From: an uncultured Bacteroidota bacterium
Lineage (GTDB): Bacteria > Bacteroidota > Bacteroidia > Bacteroidales > F082
Assembly: GCA_937912115.1 (NCBI GenBank)
Contig: CALDOI010000284.1
Coordinates: 1-41,749, forward strand
Direction: 5' to 3'
Length of the DNA stretch: 41,749 nucleotides
Below the pieces are notes generated by a model. The model had not been told where the DNA came from. It did not search any database and saw nothing but the letters and a program-made list of their open reading frames with translations. Of the stretch, positions 15,163 through 26,900 are shown one piece after another. A program made the position numbers and the translations under genes. The first letter of the stretch is position 1. Each line of letters starts with the position of its first letter.

Positions 15163-18100
15163 ATGATACAGCGGTTTCGAAACAGTAAAGCAGCTAAACC
15201 AATATCGGTATTCCTACTACTCACATTTCTTTCCACATTTATAACCCCCACAACGGTTTATGCCCTAACCGGAGGGCCAAGTCAGCCGGAAGTACAAAAT
15301 TTTACACCTGTCTCAACCTCAGAAATGGTTAACTTGTTTACTGGTGATTTTGTGTACAATATCCCCTTATTAGATGTAGGAGGTTATCCTATAAATCTTA
15401 GCTATCAATCAGGGATAACTATGGATCAACAAGCCAGTTGGGTAGGTTTAGGATGGAACATCAATCCAGGTAGTATTCTAAGAAATATGCGTGGCCTACC
15501 CGATGACTTTTCAGGTGATGAAGTATTAAAAGAGCAAAACATGAAGCCAAATCAAACTTACGGTTGTACGGTTGGTGCCGGTGCAGAAATTGCAGGTCTT
15601 GATGGCTTAATAAAGTTACACGTCAGCACAGGGCTTATGTATAACAACTATGTGGGTTTTGGTGTTGAAAATTCCGTGGGTTTTAGTTTCAAAGCTGGCA
15701 GTTCTTCTTCGTTAACTGCCAATCTTGGACTAAAATCAAGCTCATTAACAGGCCTTGATATTAACGCCAGAGTTGGGCTTGGTTTGCAAGCTGCCAGTAA
15801 TGAAGAAAGCGCTATAAATGCAGGTTTATCCTGTAGTTCATCTTACAATGCAAGAAGAGGTATAGAGGATGTAACATTCTCAGCTTCTCTAGCCGTAGCA
15901 ACTTCAAATACAACACGTAAGAATGATATTATTACTAAATCAACTTATGGAGTAGGATTTGGTGGAAATTCATCGATTGATTTTGCAGTAAACAGTTATA
16001 TTCCACAAATAAAATTTCCACAGAATAATACTTCATTTATGTTTTCTTTAAAAGGAGGTGGTGTATTAGCAATTGCTGAGTTATCTGCCGATATTAGTGG
16101 TTTCTATTCGGAGCAAAGGCTAAACCGTAAACAAGAGCAAGTTCCTGGTTATGGTTATTTATACACTCATAATGGTGTTGATGGAAATAATTCTATGTTG
16201 GATTTCAACAGGGAAAAGGATGGTGCCTTTAGTACAAACGTACCTTCATTACCCCTTTCGAGTTTCACTTATGATGTTTATTCTGTTTCAGGGCAAGGAG
16301 TTGGTGGTATGTATCGCCCGTACAGAAGTGATTTTGGCCACCTGTTTGACAAACAAGTTAATACATCAAGTACTAGTGGCAACTTAGGAATAGAATTAGG
16401 CGCTGGATGGTTAGTAGCTGTAGGAGCTGATATTACTATTAATGATGTGAACTCACGCTCGGGAAAATGGATTAATGGAAATAAAATGTCAAACAAACTT
16501 AAGTTTTCAGATAAAAACATTGAAAGTGATGTCTACGAACCTTTCTATTTTAAACAGGCAGGTGAAATGTCAGTTGATCCTGAAAGTGAAATTTTTACCA
16601 ATATAATGGGTAATGAACCCATTCGTGTAAAACTTGCAAATGCTGGTGGACTAGAGGTTGTTGCTACAGATAAGTTTGAAACAGCATCAGGAACTTCATT
16701 TAATCTTGCACAAACAAAAAGGAATCTACGCCAAAAGCGAAACCAGCCTTTCGAAATAATTACAAAAGGTGAATACAACCTACTTGCTGCAGAAAAAAGC
16801 TTGTTTGATGTATTTTCAGCCCATGGAAAAGACCATCATATTGCAGAAATAAGAATAACAAAAACAGATGGCTCAAAGTATAACTATGGGATACCTGCAT
16901 ATAATACTAGGCAAATTGAAGCTACATTTAATGCATCTGGATTACCCCATGATTGCCAGAGTGGCTTAGTAACTTATGGAAGTATCAATAACACAAGCAA
17001 TAATGATAGAGGCGTTGATGGTTACTTTTCAAAAACAACATTAGAGGATTACGCACATTCATATTTACTTACAAGTATTCTATCAACCAATTTTGTTGAT
17101 GTAAAAGGTGATGGATTAACCGATGACGATTTGGGTACATACGTAAGATTTAGATATAACGTAGTAAATAATTACAAATGGAGGACTCCTGTTGAATTAA
17201 ATAGTGCAACATATAATGAAGGATTAAAAACTGTAGATGGATATAATAATGGAGATGATAAAGGAAGTTATCTGTACGGCGAAAAAGACGTTTTCTTCCT
17301 CGATACAATCGTGACTAAAAACTACATTGCTATTTTTCATAAATCCGCAAGAAAGGATGCTTACGGTGTTTTGGGCGAAAACGGAGGTATAGATCAAAGT
17401 ATTGAATTACTCAAACTCGATAGTATTAGTTTGTACTCAAAGCATGATTATTATGCAAATTCAACAATGGCAAATCCCATTAAAAAAGTACATTTCGAAT
17501 ACGACTACTCTCAATGTAAAGACCTTCCAAATAGTTCCGGGGCAACTTTTAATGAAACAGGTAAACTGACACTTAAAAGAGTATATTTTACCTATGGTAA
17601 ATCCAAAAAAGGAAGGTTAAGTCCATATAATTTCCAGTATAATGACCTAAATCCACATTATCACCACAATGAGTACGACAGATGGGGCTATTATAAAAAA
17701 GAAAATACAGACCCGGGTTGTGGTTTTAGCGATGACTTAACTAACACAGAATACCCATATACCGATCAAAACAAAGATAGTACAGATCAATGGGTAGCCG
17801 GTTGGGAACTTGAAACAATTAAACTTCCCTCTGGGGGAAAAATTGTAGTTAGCTACGAATCGGATGATTACGCTTATGTGCAGGATAAAAATGCGACTCA
17901 AATGTTCAAGTTAACCGGAATAGGTTATAATGAAGGTGATTTCAGTAATTCTCTTCAAATAATGAAAGAAGACTATCTGGGCAATAAACCAAAACTATTT
18001 TTTGCACTTCACGAACCAATCCCATCTGATATCTCAAATCCAAAAGACTACTTATATGAAAAATATCTTAAGGATCTAGACTGGATTTATTTTAGAGCAT

Positions 18101-20529
18101 TGGCAGAAGTTAACCAAAGTTCAAAAAATAATGGTTATGAATTTGTATCAGGGTATGCGAAACTTGGCGAGGATTGGGGAATGTGCAATAGTGATGGTAA
18201 TAATTATCAAAATGGTTGGATCGAATTACAGAATATTGGCGATTTCCATCCTATTTCTCAAGCTGCCGTTCAATTCGCCCGAATCTACACATCCAAAGAC
18301 GCGTTCAACTATACCGCAAATGATGCAGCAGGTATAGAGAATATAATTCATTTTCTAGCAGATGGTGGTTTTGCATCAGGTGCAATTGAAGCATTTATGG
18401 GATCCGACAAATATCTATACAATGTTAAGAAACTTGGGAGGAGAATTAAGCCCACAAAATCATGGATAAAATTGAAAAGCCCAAACCAAAAAAAACTTGG
18501 AGGAGGGTCTAGAGTTATGCAACTTGCAATCTCAGATAATTGGAGTGATATGACTTCCTCTCCTGACTACATGAATGCGGAATATTTGCAAGAATTTGAT
18601 TACAGGATGAAAAATGACAATGGTGATAGTATATCCTCAGGTGTAGCTGCTTATGAACCTATTGTTGGAGGAGATGAAAACCCATTAAAATCACCTGTTT
18701 TTCATGATAATGATAAAGCCCTACTTGCTCCTGACAATAGGTTTTATATGGAAGAACCTTTTGGTGAAACATTTTTTCCAGCACCTATTGTTGGTTATAG
18801 TAGCGTAAAAGTAAAGTCATATACTCCTGCAACTATTACAAAACATGCCAATGGCTATGTTTTAAATGAATTTTATACAGCTAAAGATTACCCAGTAATT
18901 ACGCAACGGACTAAACCCGATGATCAGGAAAGAAAATCAGGTTTTTTGGCTTCATTTTTATCAATGAATGTAAAACATTATATGACAGCTAGTCAAGGAT
19001 TTTCTGTTGTGCTAAATGATATGCACGGAAAACCCAAAGCCGTTAAAGTTTATGCCGAAGGCAAACTGGGTGCTATTTCAGGTATTGCATATCATTATAA
19101 AGATAATGGATATAAATTTAATGGTAATAAGATACATGGTAATGAGCTTGTAAATACTACCTCTGTAATTACTAAAGAGGGTAAAATTGAAAATGCAATG
19201 GTTGGTGTTGATTATGATTTTATATCAGATTTCAGAGAACAACAAACTGAAGCATTAAATATTGGAGCGGCATTTGATTTATACACTTTCACTATTTTCG
19301 TTTTACCCTTTGCAATTCCTACTGTTTGGCCAACTCTCAACACAGAAAATACAAGATTCCGCTCAGCATCAACAACAAAAGTAGTAAACCAATACGGCCT
19401 TTTGGATGAAACTGTGGCATGGGATCAAAACTCAATTATTAGGACAAATATTTTGGCATTAGATGCTGAAACCGGCCAATCCTTAGTTACACAAACTGTG
19501 AATGAATATAATGATAAACAGTTTAGCTTAAACTACCCTGCTCATTGGGCGTACGACCAAATGGGTATGTCATATAGCAGAATCGGATTAGAGGGAGATA
19601 ATATCGATGTTTCCGGAACAGGATTTATTACGAATAATTTACTTATAGATGGATCTTATTTAGTTCAAACAGGTGACGAGTTGGCTTTGTATGATATTCC
19701 AGATGGAAACTTTGTTTCAAAAGCATGGGCGTGGGATGAGAATGATGATCTTAATTGGATACTGTTGGATGAAAGTGGTGAAAAAATTGTTCAGGGCAAA
19801 TACGACCTGAAGATCATAAAACCCGCACATAAAAATATGCTTGAAGCATCTGTTGGCTCATTAATCACCAAAACAAGTCCTCTCGAGGATCTATCATTGG
19901 AAAATAAGATCAATATTACAGAACAACATGGTATATTAAATGCTACTGCTGTTATATATGATAGTAGTTGGAGAACTTTCTGTGATTGTAACCTTGGAGA
20001 TGCTTTAGGAAATCCTTTTTTAAACGGTCGACTTGGAATGTACAAACCAGAGCAGTCCTACTACTATCCTTCTGTAAGAACAACAACTCAGGGTGAGTTG
20101 AGTAATAATCCCATCCGTATTGATGGAGTTTACGAAACCTTTAGCCCAATGTGGGATCCTCCAGCTGTAATGGGTGCTCCTTGGGATCTCCAAACCGATA
20201 ACTGGAAATACACTTCTACTACACTTAATTATAGTCCTTACGGACCTGGAATTGAAGATATGAACTATGCCGGAATATATTCATCTGCAATATTTGGATA
20301 TAATCATTCACTTCCTGTTGCTGTGGCTAGCAATGCCCAAAGAAGAGAAATTATTTTCGATGGATTTGAAGATTATAATATGAGTAAATGTACCGATGGG
20401 CATTTTAATTTTTATGAGTTTGAGAATAATGTGGGCTCAGAAAAAGCACATTCTGGTAGAAACTCCATCAGGCTTGCTCCTGAGGGTAAAATATCTGTTA
20501 CCAGGAATCTAAGTGGATGTAATAAATAA
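15163..20529 (+). CDS. Giant exported RHS-cluster protein (apparently C-terminally truncated)
   Basis: About 1788 residues from ATG 15163 (a GTG at 15160 is also in frame). A signal peptide (about 1-35, ending VYALTGG) directs export. The N-terminal motif VNLFTGDFVYNIPLLDVGGYPINLSYQSG...WVGLGWNINPG is the start I know from Bacteroidota proteins encoded just before RHS/YD proteins; it evokes the beta-propeller/cocoon start of SpvB/TcB-type proteins. Most of the rest is beta-rich with YD-like segments (KVHFEYDYSQ, EFDYRMKN) and W-rich motifs. The C-terminus stops inside what reads as a jelly-roll carbohydrate-binding-like domain (FDGFEDYN...HSGRNSIRL...LSGCNK). The usual continuation of such a protein appears at the end of the next gene, so this looks like an ancestral protein cut in two. 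The next gene starts 29 nt later. Confidence 0.75.
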   Translation: MIQRFRNSKAAKPISVFLLLTFLSTFITPTTVYALTGGPSQPEVQNFTPVSTSEMVNLFTGDFVYNIPLLDVGGYPINLSYQSGITMDQQASWVGLGWNINPGSILRNMRGLPDDFSGDEVLKEQNMKPNQTYGCTVGAGAEIAGLDGLIKLHVSTGLMYNNYVGFGVENSVGFSFKAGSSSSLTANLGLKSSSLTGLDINARVGLGLQAASNEESAINAGLSCSSSYNARRGIEDVTFSASLAVATSNTTRKNDIITKSTYGVGFGGNSSIDFAVNSYIPQIKFPQNNTSFMFSLKGGGVLAIAELSADISGFYSEQRLNRKQEQVPGYGYLYTHNGVDGNNSMLDFNREKDGAFSTNVPSLPLSSFTYDVYSVSGQGVGGMYRPYRSDFGHLFDKQVNTSSTSGNLGIELGAGWLVAVGADITINDVNSRSGKWINGNKMSNKLKFSDKNIESDVYEPFYFKQAGEMSVDPESEIFTNIMGNEPIRVKLANAGGLEVVATDKFETASGTSFNLAQTKRNLRQKRNQPFEIITKGEYNLLAAEKSLFDVFSAHGKDHHIAEIRITKTDGSKYNYGIPAYNTRQIEATFNASGLPHDCQSGLVTYGSINNTSNNDRGVDGYFSKTTLEDYAHSYLLTSILSTNFVDVKGDGLTDDDLGTYVRFRYNVVNNYKWRTPVELNSATYNEGLKTVDGYNNGDDKGSYLYGEKDVFFLDTIVTKNYIAIFHKSARKDAYGVLGENGGIDQSIELLKLDSISLYSKHDYYANSTMANPIKKVHFEYDYSQCKDLPNSSGATFNETGKLTLKRVYFTYGKSKKGRLSPYNFQYNDLNPHYHHNEYDRWGYYKKENTDPGCGFSDDLTNTEYPYTDQNKDSTDQWVAGWELETIKLPSGGKIVVSYESDDYAYVQDKNATQMFKLTGIGYNEGDFSNSLQIMKEDYLGNKPKLFFALHEPIPSDISNPKDYLYEKYLKDLDWIYFRALAEVNQSSKNNGYEFVSGYAKLGEDWGMCNSDGNNYQNGWIELQNIGDFHPISQAAVQFARIYTSKDAFNYTANDAAGIENIIHFLADGGFASGAIEAFMGSDKYLYNVKKLGRRIKPTKSWIKLKSPNQKKLGGGSRVMQLAISDNWSDMTSSPDYMNAEYLQEFDYRMKNDNGDSISSGVAAYEPIVGGDENPLKSPVFHDNDKALLAPDNRFYMEEPFGETFFPAPIVGYSSVKVKSYTPATITKHANGYVLNEFYTAKDYPVITQRTKPDDQERKSGFLASFLSMNVKHYMTASQGFSVVLNDMHGKPKAVKVYAEGKLGAISGIAYHYKDNGYKFNGNKIHGNELVNTTSVITKEGKIENAMVGVDYDFISDFREQQTEALNIGAAFDLYTFTIFVLPFAIPTVWPTLNTENTRFRSASTTKVVNQYGLLDETVAWDQNSIIRTNILALDAETGQSLVTQTVNEYNDKQFSLNYPAHWAYDQMGMSYSRIGLEGDNIDVSGTGFITNNLLIDGSYLVQTGDELALYDIPDGNFVSKAWAWDENDDLNWILLDESGEKIVQGKYDLKIIKPAHKNMLEASVGSLITKTSPLEDLSLENKINITEQHGILNATAVIYDSSWRTFCDCNLGDALGNPFLNGRLGMYKPEQSYYYPSVRTTTQGELSNNPIRIDGVYETFSPMWDPPAVMGAPWDLQTDNWKYTSTTLNYSPYGPGIEDMNYAGIYSSAIFGYNHSLPVAVASNAQRREIIFDGFEDYNMSKCTDGHFNFYEFENNVGSEKAHSGRNSIRLAPEGKISVTRNLSGCNK

Positions 20530-20558
20530 AGCAAAATTAATATTGAAAATTATAAACT

Positions 20559-23090
20559 ATGAAAACTAAACTATTCATTTTCATTATTGGTTTAATTATC
20601 ACAAATCAATGCCTTGGACAAAATTATGTACAGGGGAATCAATCAGGAACATGGTATGCCGGACAATCATATTATATTATGTATGGAGATGTTACTGTAC
20701 TATCTGGTGAAACATTAACTATTGAAGAAGGTGCATCAGTACATTTCTGGGGTCAGAGAGGCTTAATTATTTATGGTACACTAGTAGTTGAAGGAACAGA
20801 AAATTCTCATGTGCAATTTTTAGGTCGACCATATAATTTTGGTAATTATGGAGGACACATCAGATTTAAAAATTCATCGAATAACGTTATAGAATATGGT
20901 GAGTTTAATTATTTAACATGTGACCCAGGAGAAGTACCTGGAGGAAAAAATCCGTTTGGTGCAATTCACATTGAGAATAGTGAGGTTACTTTTGACAATT
21001 GTAGATTTTATAGTAATGGGTTTCACCTACATGAAACCTATACCAATTTTGGTCTGGCTGGAGCTGTTGGAATTCATGGCACAAGTTCAAATGTTACATT
21101 TTCGAACACTGAATTTGATTCAAATCAGGCTCTAGGTCCAGGAGGAGCTATATTTAATTCCGGTAATAATGATATAAGCATTTTATCATGTACGTTTAAG
21201 TATAACGCTGCAGATTTCCTTAATTCCAAAAGTGCTGTAATTGTTATGGATACAACACATCTTTATAAATCCGAGAATCCTGAATTATATAGTAGGAGTT
21301 TGCTCGCTGTTTATTCAGATTGTTACGATGGGGGTGCAATATATAGTGACAAAGGAAATATTACAATTAACAATTGTCGATTCAACAACAATAATGCTGC
21401 AAATGGAGGTGCAGTATTTCATAACTCATACGGAGGCATTGGAATCTTGGACATAGATAACACTACCTTCAAAAACAATCGTGCTTATGATGATGGAGGT
21501 GCAATCTGTTTAGATAACTATGGTATCATCGATATAAAAAACTCACTTTTTCACCATAATGAATCCGAGGATGTTAATGGAAACATTTCTGGTGGCGCCA
21601 TCAGAGCAAAAACATCTCATCAACTTACACTTTCATTTAATACTTTTTGTTACAATAATATAGAAGAAGATAATCCGCATTCGAGCACACTTCATCTTGG
21701 TGATGGTTTAGGAATTATTAATTGTGATGATCCATACACGTTTAAAAATAATATTGTTTATCACAATGGTCTGGCAAATTCAGATAATATTTATGGAATG
21801 TATAATGCTATTGATATTGATTATTCAGATGTTGGAAATTGCATACAAGGAGTTAGTCGACTTGTAACTTCTTTAAATGAAGACCCTAAGTTTGAAAATA
21901 GTACAGATAACTTTCGTTTAAAACCTATTAGTCCTTGTATCGATTTTGCAGACCCAAATACTACGGGCATAATATATGATCTGGTTTGGAACCACAGGCC
22001 ACTTATTGATGGTTATGATATGGGAGCCTACGAGTATGGTTTGGTTTATATAATTCCTGATCAGGAAATAATTTGTTCAGGTGATGTGATTGAATTTAAC
22101 ATAGGTGGTATTGATTTGGCTATGATTGAATCATATAGTTGGGATTTTGATGATGGTAATACAACTAATACTCCACCAACTGTTTACCACGCATTTTATA
22201 ACACATCCTTAACTGAAATAGTTTATAATGTGGAATTAACCGTAATACTACTCGACGGTAAAGTTTGGACAGATACTCAGGAAATTACAGTTTATCCGAA
22301 TCCAAAAATTTCAGCAACACCAACATCAATCAGAGAAGGACAATCAGTGCATTTTAGTAGTACAATAAACATTCCTTTAGTTTCGTGGCAATTATATTAT
22401 TTAGATCCTGACGGCCTGATTACTGAAATTGCTTCAGACGGACCTTTTGCCGGCGGAGAAGTATTTAATCTTGAACACACGTTTCTAGATGCAGGTGATG
22501 GTGAAATAGAGGTATACCTTGATTTTGACTACGGTCCTATTCCATGTCAGGGCAATACTGTTATTAATGTATGCTCTGGTGATTGTATTTACCCGTTTGC
22601 TCCTATACCAGGTGAGAAATACATTCTTAGCGCCTGGGTTTCGGAAGATATATTTGATATTCCTCAAACAACTTTCACAATACCCGCTATTCAGGTTAGC
22701 TTCTTATTAAATAATGGTAATACAATTGATCTGGATCTTTTTAAAGCAAAAGGTCAAATAATTGATGGGTGGCAAAAAATTGAAGAAACTTTAACCATTG
22801 ATGCGAACGCAGTTGATATAACAATCAGCTTATTGAATACAAACTGGGAATATGATTCATTTTTTGATGATATACGGATATTCCCGATTAATGGAAATAT
22901 GAAATCCTTTGTTTATGATCCTGTAAACCTACGATTTGTAGCTGAACTTGATGAAAACAATTACGCAACATATTATGAATACGATCAGGAAGGTAAACTT
23001 ACCCGTGTCAAAAAAGAAACAGTGAAGGGAATTGTAACCCTACAGGAGTCACGGAGTCATATGAGTAAGCTTAGTTTCGATAATCAATAA
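20559..23090 (+). CDS. Secreted beta-helix/PKD protein carrying the displaced C-terminal part of the giant
   Basis: 843 residues. A signal peptide (about 1-20, ending CLGQ) is followed by a parallel right-handed beta-helix of about 40-480 (repeated GGAI/GGAV turns as in GGAIYSDKGNITINNCRF and GGAVFHNSYGGIGILDIDNT). A PKD-like domain (SWDFDDGN..., about 525-590) and a second beta-sandwich (about 590-668) follow. From about 671 (CSGDCIYPFAPIPGEKYILSAWV) it is a fragment of a jelly-roll domain, ending with SFVYDPVNLRFVAELDENN and YEYDQEGKLTRVKKET. That last portion is what, from memory, usually closes the large protein encoded before an RHS gene in Bacteroidota. I infer that a signal-peptide/beta-helix/PKD module was inserted into the ancestral gene. 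Exported; beta-helix repeats often bind or cleave polysaccharide, but no catalytic residues are visible. Confidence 0.75.
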   Translation: MKTKLFIFIIGLIITNQCLGQNYVQGNQSGTWYAGQSYYIMYGDVTVLSGETLTIEEGASVHFWGQRGLIIYGTLVVEGTENSHVQFLGRPYNFGNYGGHIRFKNSSNNVIEYGEFNYLTCDPGEVPGGKNPFGAIHIENSEVTFDNCRFYSNGFHLHETYTNFGLAGAVGIHGTSSNVTFSNTEFDSNQALGPGGAIFNSGNNDISILSCTFKYNAADFLNSKSAVIVMDTTHLYKSENPELYSRSLLAVYSDCYDGGAIYSDKGNITINNCRFNNNNAANGGAVFHNSYGGIGILDIDNTTFKNNRAYDDGGAICLDNYGIIDIKNSLFHHNESEDVNGNISGGAIRAKTSHQLTLSFNTFCYNNIEEDNPHSSTLHLGDGLGIINCDDPYTFKNNIVYHNGLANSDNIYGMYNAIDIDYSDVGNCIQGVSRLVTSLNEDPKFENSTDNFRLKPISPCIDFADPNTTGIIYDLVWNHRPLIDGYDMGAYEYGLVYIIPDQEIICSGDVIEFNIGGIDLAMIESYSWDFDDGNTTNTPPTVYHAFYNTSLTEIVYNVELTVILLDGKVWTDTQEITVYPNPKISATPTSIREGQSVHFSSTINIPLVSWQLYYLDPDGLITEIASDGPFAGGEVFNLEHTFLDAGDGEIEVYLDFDYGPIPCQGNTVINVCSGDCIYPFAPIPGEKYILSAWVSEDIFDIPQTTFTIPAIQVSFLLNNGNTIDLDLFKAKGQIIDGWQKIEETLTIDANAVDITISLLNTNWEYDSFFDDIRIFPINGNMKSFVYDPVNLRFVAELDENNYATYYEYDQEGKLTRVKKETVKGIVTLQESRSHMSKLSFDNQ

Positions 23091-23145
23091 TTCCCAAAAG
23101 TAAATTAACCAAATCTGAAAATTAATCTCGATTAGTAGAATTATA

Positions 23146-23982
23146 ATGAATAAGGATTATTTAACAAATACAAAAATGAAATTTTTCATCAGCCTTCGGG
23201 ATTCAGTTTCAACTATTCCGACCCAAAAGAATAAACTTAATGCATACGGGCTTGAACTACAAGGTTCATACTTAAACATTTTGTCAGTAATAATATTGTT
23301 TTTCTGTGCCTTTCAAATTCAGGCTCAACATACTGTGAAACATGACATGCAACAAATTCATGACAATTATCTTCAACTGGGCAATGTAATGGTAAATATA
23401 GACTATAATATGTATGCCAGTGACAGTGCATCCAATATCCTTGAAACAAAAAGAGCTAGAGTATATAAGAACGATGATTATCAAGTACTTGATTTTATGG
23501 GTTCCCAAACATGGTATTTGCAAGATCAGACTATAGTTATAATGCAATCTGATAAAAAAATTGTTCTCGGCGAACCAATTTCACAGATACATTCTACCTC
23601 TCTGGCTGGAATATCCCTCGACTCATTATTACAGGTTTATCAGGTAATACAAAGAGAAGTAGGCGGAAAAATTATTTATCATTTGGAAATACCTGATTAT
23701 ACTTACACTCCTTACAGTTCAATGGATATCATTGCAGGTGATAATGGGTTATATGAGAAAATTATTCTTCATAGTCAATTTCCTTTGAGCTATTACGGTA
23801 AATGTAGTGAGTGTGAAGATAGCTTCCCTCGGATAGAAATAACTTTTAATTATGTTGATAAGGGTTTCATTATGCCTGATTCAGAACCTCTTTTAGCTTG
23901 TATTACTACTGAAAACAATCAATTCTCCTTAAGTGGGAAATATATTAATTACCGGTTGGTTAATTTAAAATATAAAAACTAA
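23146..23982 (+). CDS. Exported protein of the RHS cluster, function unknown
   Basis: 278 residues. A hydrophobic export segment (about residues 47-60, FCAFQIQAQ at its end) is preceded by an unusually long basic/Ser-rich extension of about 45 residues (MNKDYLTNTKMKFFISLRDS...). An internal ATG at 23176 would shorten that but still leave about 35 residues. The mature part is predicted mostly beta with strand patterns (KRARVYKNDDYQVLDFMGSQTWYLQDQTIVIMQSDKKIVL) that recall LolA-type or lipoprotein-sorting-like proteins, but this is only impressionistic. It lies 55 nt after the beta-helix gene and 3 nt before the RHS gene, so all are probably one transcription unit. Confidence 0.6.
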   Translation: MNKDYLTNTKMKFFISLRDSVSTIPTQKNKLNAYGLELQGSYLNILSVIILFFCAFQIQAQHTVKHDMQQIHDNYLQLGNVMVNIDYNMYASDSASNILETKRARVYKNDDYQVLDFMGSQTWYLQDQTIVIMQSDKKIVLGEPISQIHSTSLAGISLDSLLQVYQVIQREVGGKIIYHLEIPDYTYTPYSSMDIIAGDNGLYEKIILHSQFPLSYYGKCSECEDSFPRIEITFNYVDKGFIMPDSEPLLACITTENNQFSLSGKYINYRLVNLKYKN

Positions 23983-23985
23983 GCC

Positions 23986-26900
23986 ATGAAAAGTTTAAAC
24001 AGTCAGTTCCATACCAAAACAATTATTTATTTTATAACTTGTTTTATGTTGCTTAATACCTATACTGGTATGGCCGCCATTGAAATCGAGAAAATTAGAA
24101 AGCAGGGAGGTGAACTTATTAATCAAACAACATATACACTTGAAGAGAATATGTTCTATACTCTACCTGCGAATTCTCATGAGATTCGAAATACAGGTAA
24201 GGTCATACTTGGATTCGACCATTATAACAATACATATATTAGTGATGCAAAGGAATTTATAGTGACAGTTGATGTTCGGCAATGGTCAAGTGCAAGTAGC
24301 AGCCCTGTTGTTGTTTGTGAGAATAAACCCCTAACCATTTCATATGATCCAAATAATAAATATCAAGATTTATACGTGTTTAAAACTGATGATTGTCGAA
24401 AAATTGAAGTAACCGTTAAATCATTGTCAGTTAATGGGAAAGGTGTACCAAACATGGATCCATTTCCCTATATTTTTCTTGAATTAGAGATTGAAACTGA
24501 AAGATATTATTCATTTGATGCTTCAATACCAATTGTTAGTGTCAACTATACGTATAAGGAAGAATCTGATCAACTTGAGATGTATTGGAGTTTCACTAAT
24601 GGAGCAGAATCTTATGAATTAGAGTGGATGGCTGTTGATAATTATAATTACAACAATATTGGAGAACTCATTGAAGCAGATCCTGCAAATATAGAATTTG
24701 ACTTTGCCAATAATAGTACTCGCATTACAACATCAAATAATTATTATTCCATACCCTTGGTATTTGAGCGAGGATTTCTTCTATACCGAGTCAGGGCGAT
24801 TACTGTTAGTCATGAATATCCCGACAAGTATTATTACGGACTCTGGTCAGCTCCTGACCTTGGTTTCGTTAGAGATTTTCCCGATCAATTTCCCATTCAA
24901 GTAATACACGAATCTAAAAAGTCCTGGTCTTATAGCTCATCATACGCCGACAATGGCTTAAAAAAAGAAGTGGTTAATTACCATGATGGTACATTACGGG
25001 GTCGCCAGTCAGTATCACTACTTAATACTCAAAATGATGCAATAGTTCAGGAAAACATATATGATTATCTGGGAAGGCCTGCAATATCAGTACTTCCTAT
25101 ACCTGTCGATAATGAAAGATTGCAATACCATGAAAATTTTAATATTAATGAGGCGCATATTCCTTATTCATGGAAAGATTTTGATGAAGATGTAAGCTGT
25201 AGTTCTAATACACAACCCATGAGTATTGAACAAAGCGGCGCTGCAAATTACTACTCTGAAAAATCAGATTATGATCCTATATCAGAAAGTTATCAGGCAT
25301 ATCTTCCAAAGGCAAACGGTTTTCCTTTTGCGCAAACAGAATATACCGCTGATAATACTGGAAGAATAAAACGACAAGGTAATGTTGGCCCCAACTTTCA
25401 ATTATCACCAGAATCAGAGCAAGGTCATGAAAGCCAGTTTTTTTATGGGCCTGCAAATCAATTTGAAATCGATCGTTTATTTGGAACTGATGCTGGGTAT
25501 GCATATCATTATAAAAAAAATATGACAATTGATGCCAACGGTCAGGCTTCTGTTTCATATTCTGATTTGTCAGGTAATACAATTGCAACAGCCCTCACAG
25601 GAGGAAAACCGGAATCTCTGGAACCATTAGCCTCACTCAATAATGGTGAAGAAGTTACAATTACTTTAATGGATTTTAACAATCCCGCGAATAATAATAG
25701 AATTATTGGTAATACCATTGAGTTAAACTACAATATAATAGCACCAGGCTCTGGAGATTATATTATTAATTATCAGATAGGAAGTATCGATTTTCTACCC
25801 GAATGTTCAAATATTTACTGCTTTGATGGTATTTACGATCTGGAGATAAGTATAACTGACCAATGTGGTGTGGAAATGATTAATGGAGGTAAAATAGTAA
25901 CAACAATTGGTAATATTAATGATTTGAATACTATCTGCCAGGGAGGTACTCCAGTAATGCCATTAATTAATGTAAGTTTTCCTAAGGCCGGTGAATATAC
26001 ATTTACAAAAAAAATAACACTGAATCAATATGCGCTTGATGTGTATACAGACATTTTTATGGATACAGCGGATTCAAAATATAATGACTGTTTACCATAT
26101 TTCGACGACATGATAAAGGACGCTATTGCTCAAATTGATACAACTATTTGTAATTTTGATTGTGAAAATGGTGGATGTATATCAAGTTTAGGAGAAGATT
26201 ATATACAACATCAATCATTTTTTGGTGAAAACGCATTAACTCTAGAAGAGTATAATAACGCCATGCTTGATTGTTTGGCAGCATGTGAACAATCCACTGC
26301 AACCCCATCCAATTCATTAATTAATACGCTACTTGCCGATGTATATCCTGGCGGACAATATGCCTCATACAAATATGATAGTGAAGGAAGCATTGTTGCG
26401 ACTGAATTTGAGTTATCAGTATTAAACCAAAATAATTATCTTCCTGGAACTAAAATTGGCATAGCTGAACACCGTGATGCTAATTGGAAACACCCAATTG
26501 ACAATTATCTTGACAAAAATAACAATCAGGCATATATAATCTTAAACAAAATAGAAGATGGAGTATATAATCCACCCATTGATTCAGAAGATAAAATAAA
26601 ATTAGTAGAATTAAATCCAGCTAATGGCTCCTATTATTCAGACGGTAATGGTACAATACCTGCCGTATACCCACAAGATTTAGAACAATTAACAGATTTT
26701 GTAGCCCTTTTTGAGGAATCATGGTGCTACGCTCTTGTTCGGTATCATCCCGAATATTGCTATTACCAATGGCTTCAAGGTAATAATCAGACGATTGATC
26801 TATACCTAAATAGTGATGATTACGATGCACTAATCCTGGGAGCAGAAACGCACTCAAGTGCTTCCATATTTAACCTTACCGGTTACTCAAACATTCTTGA

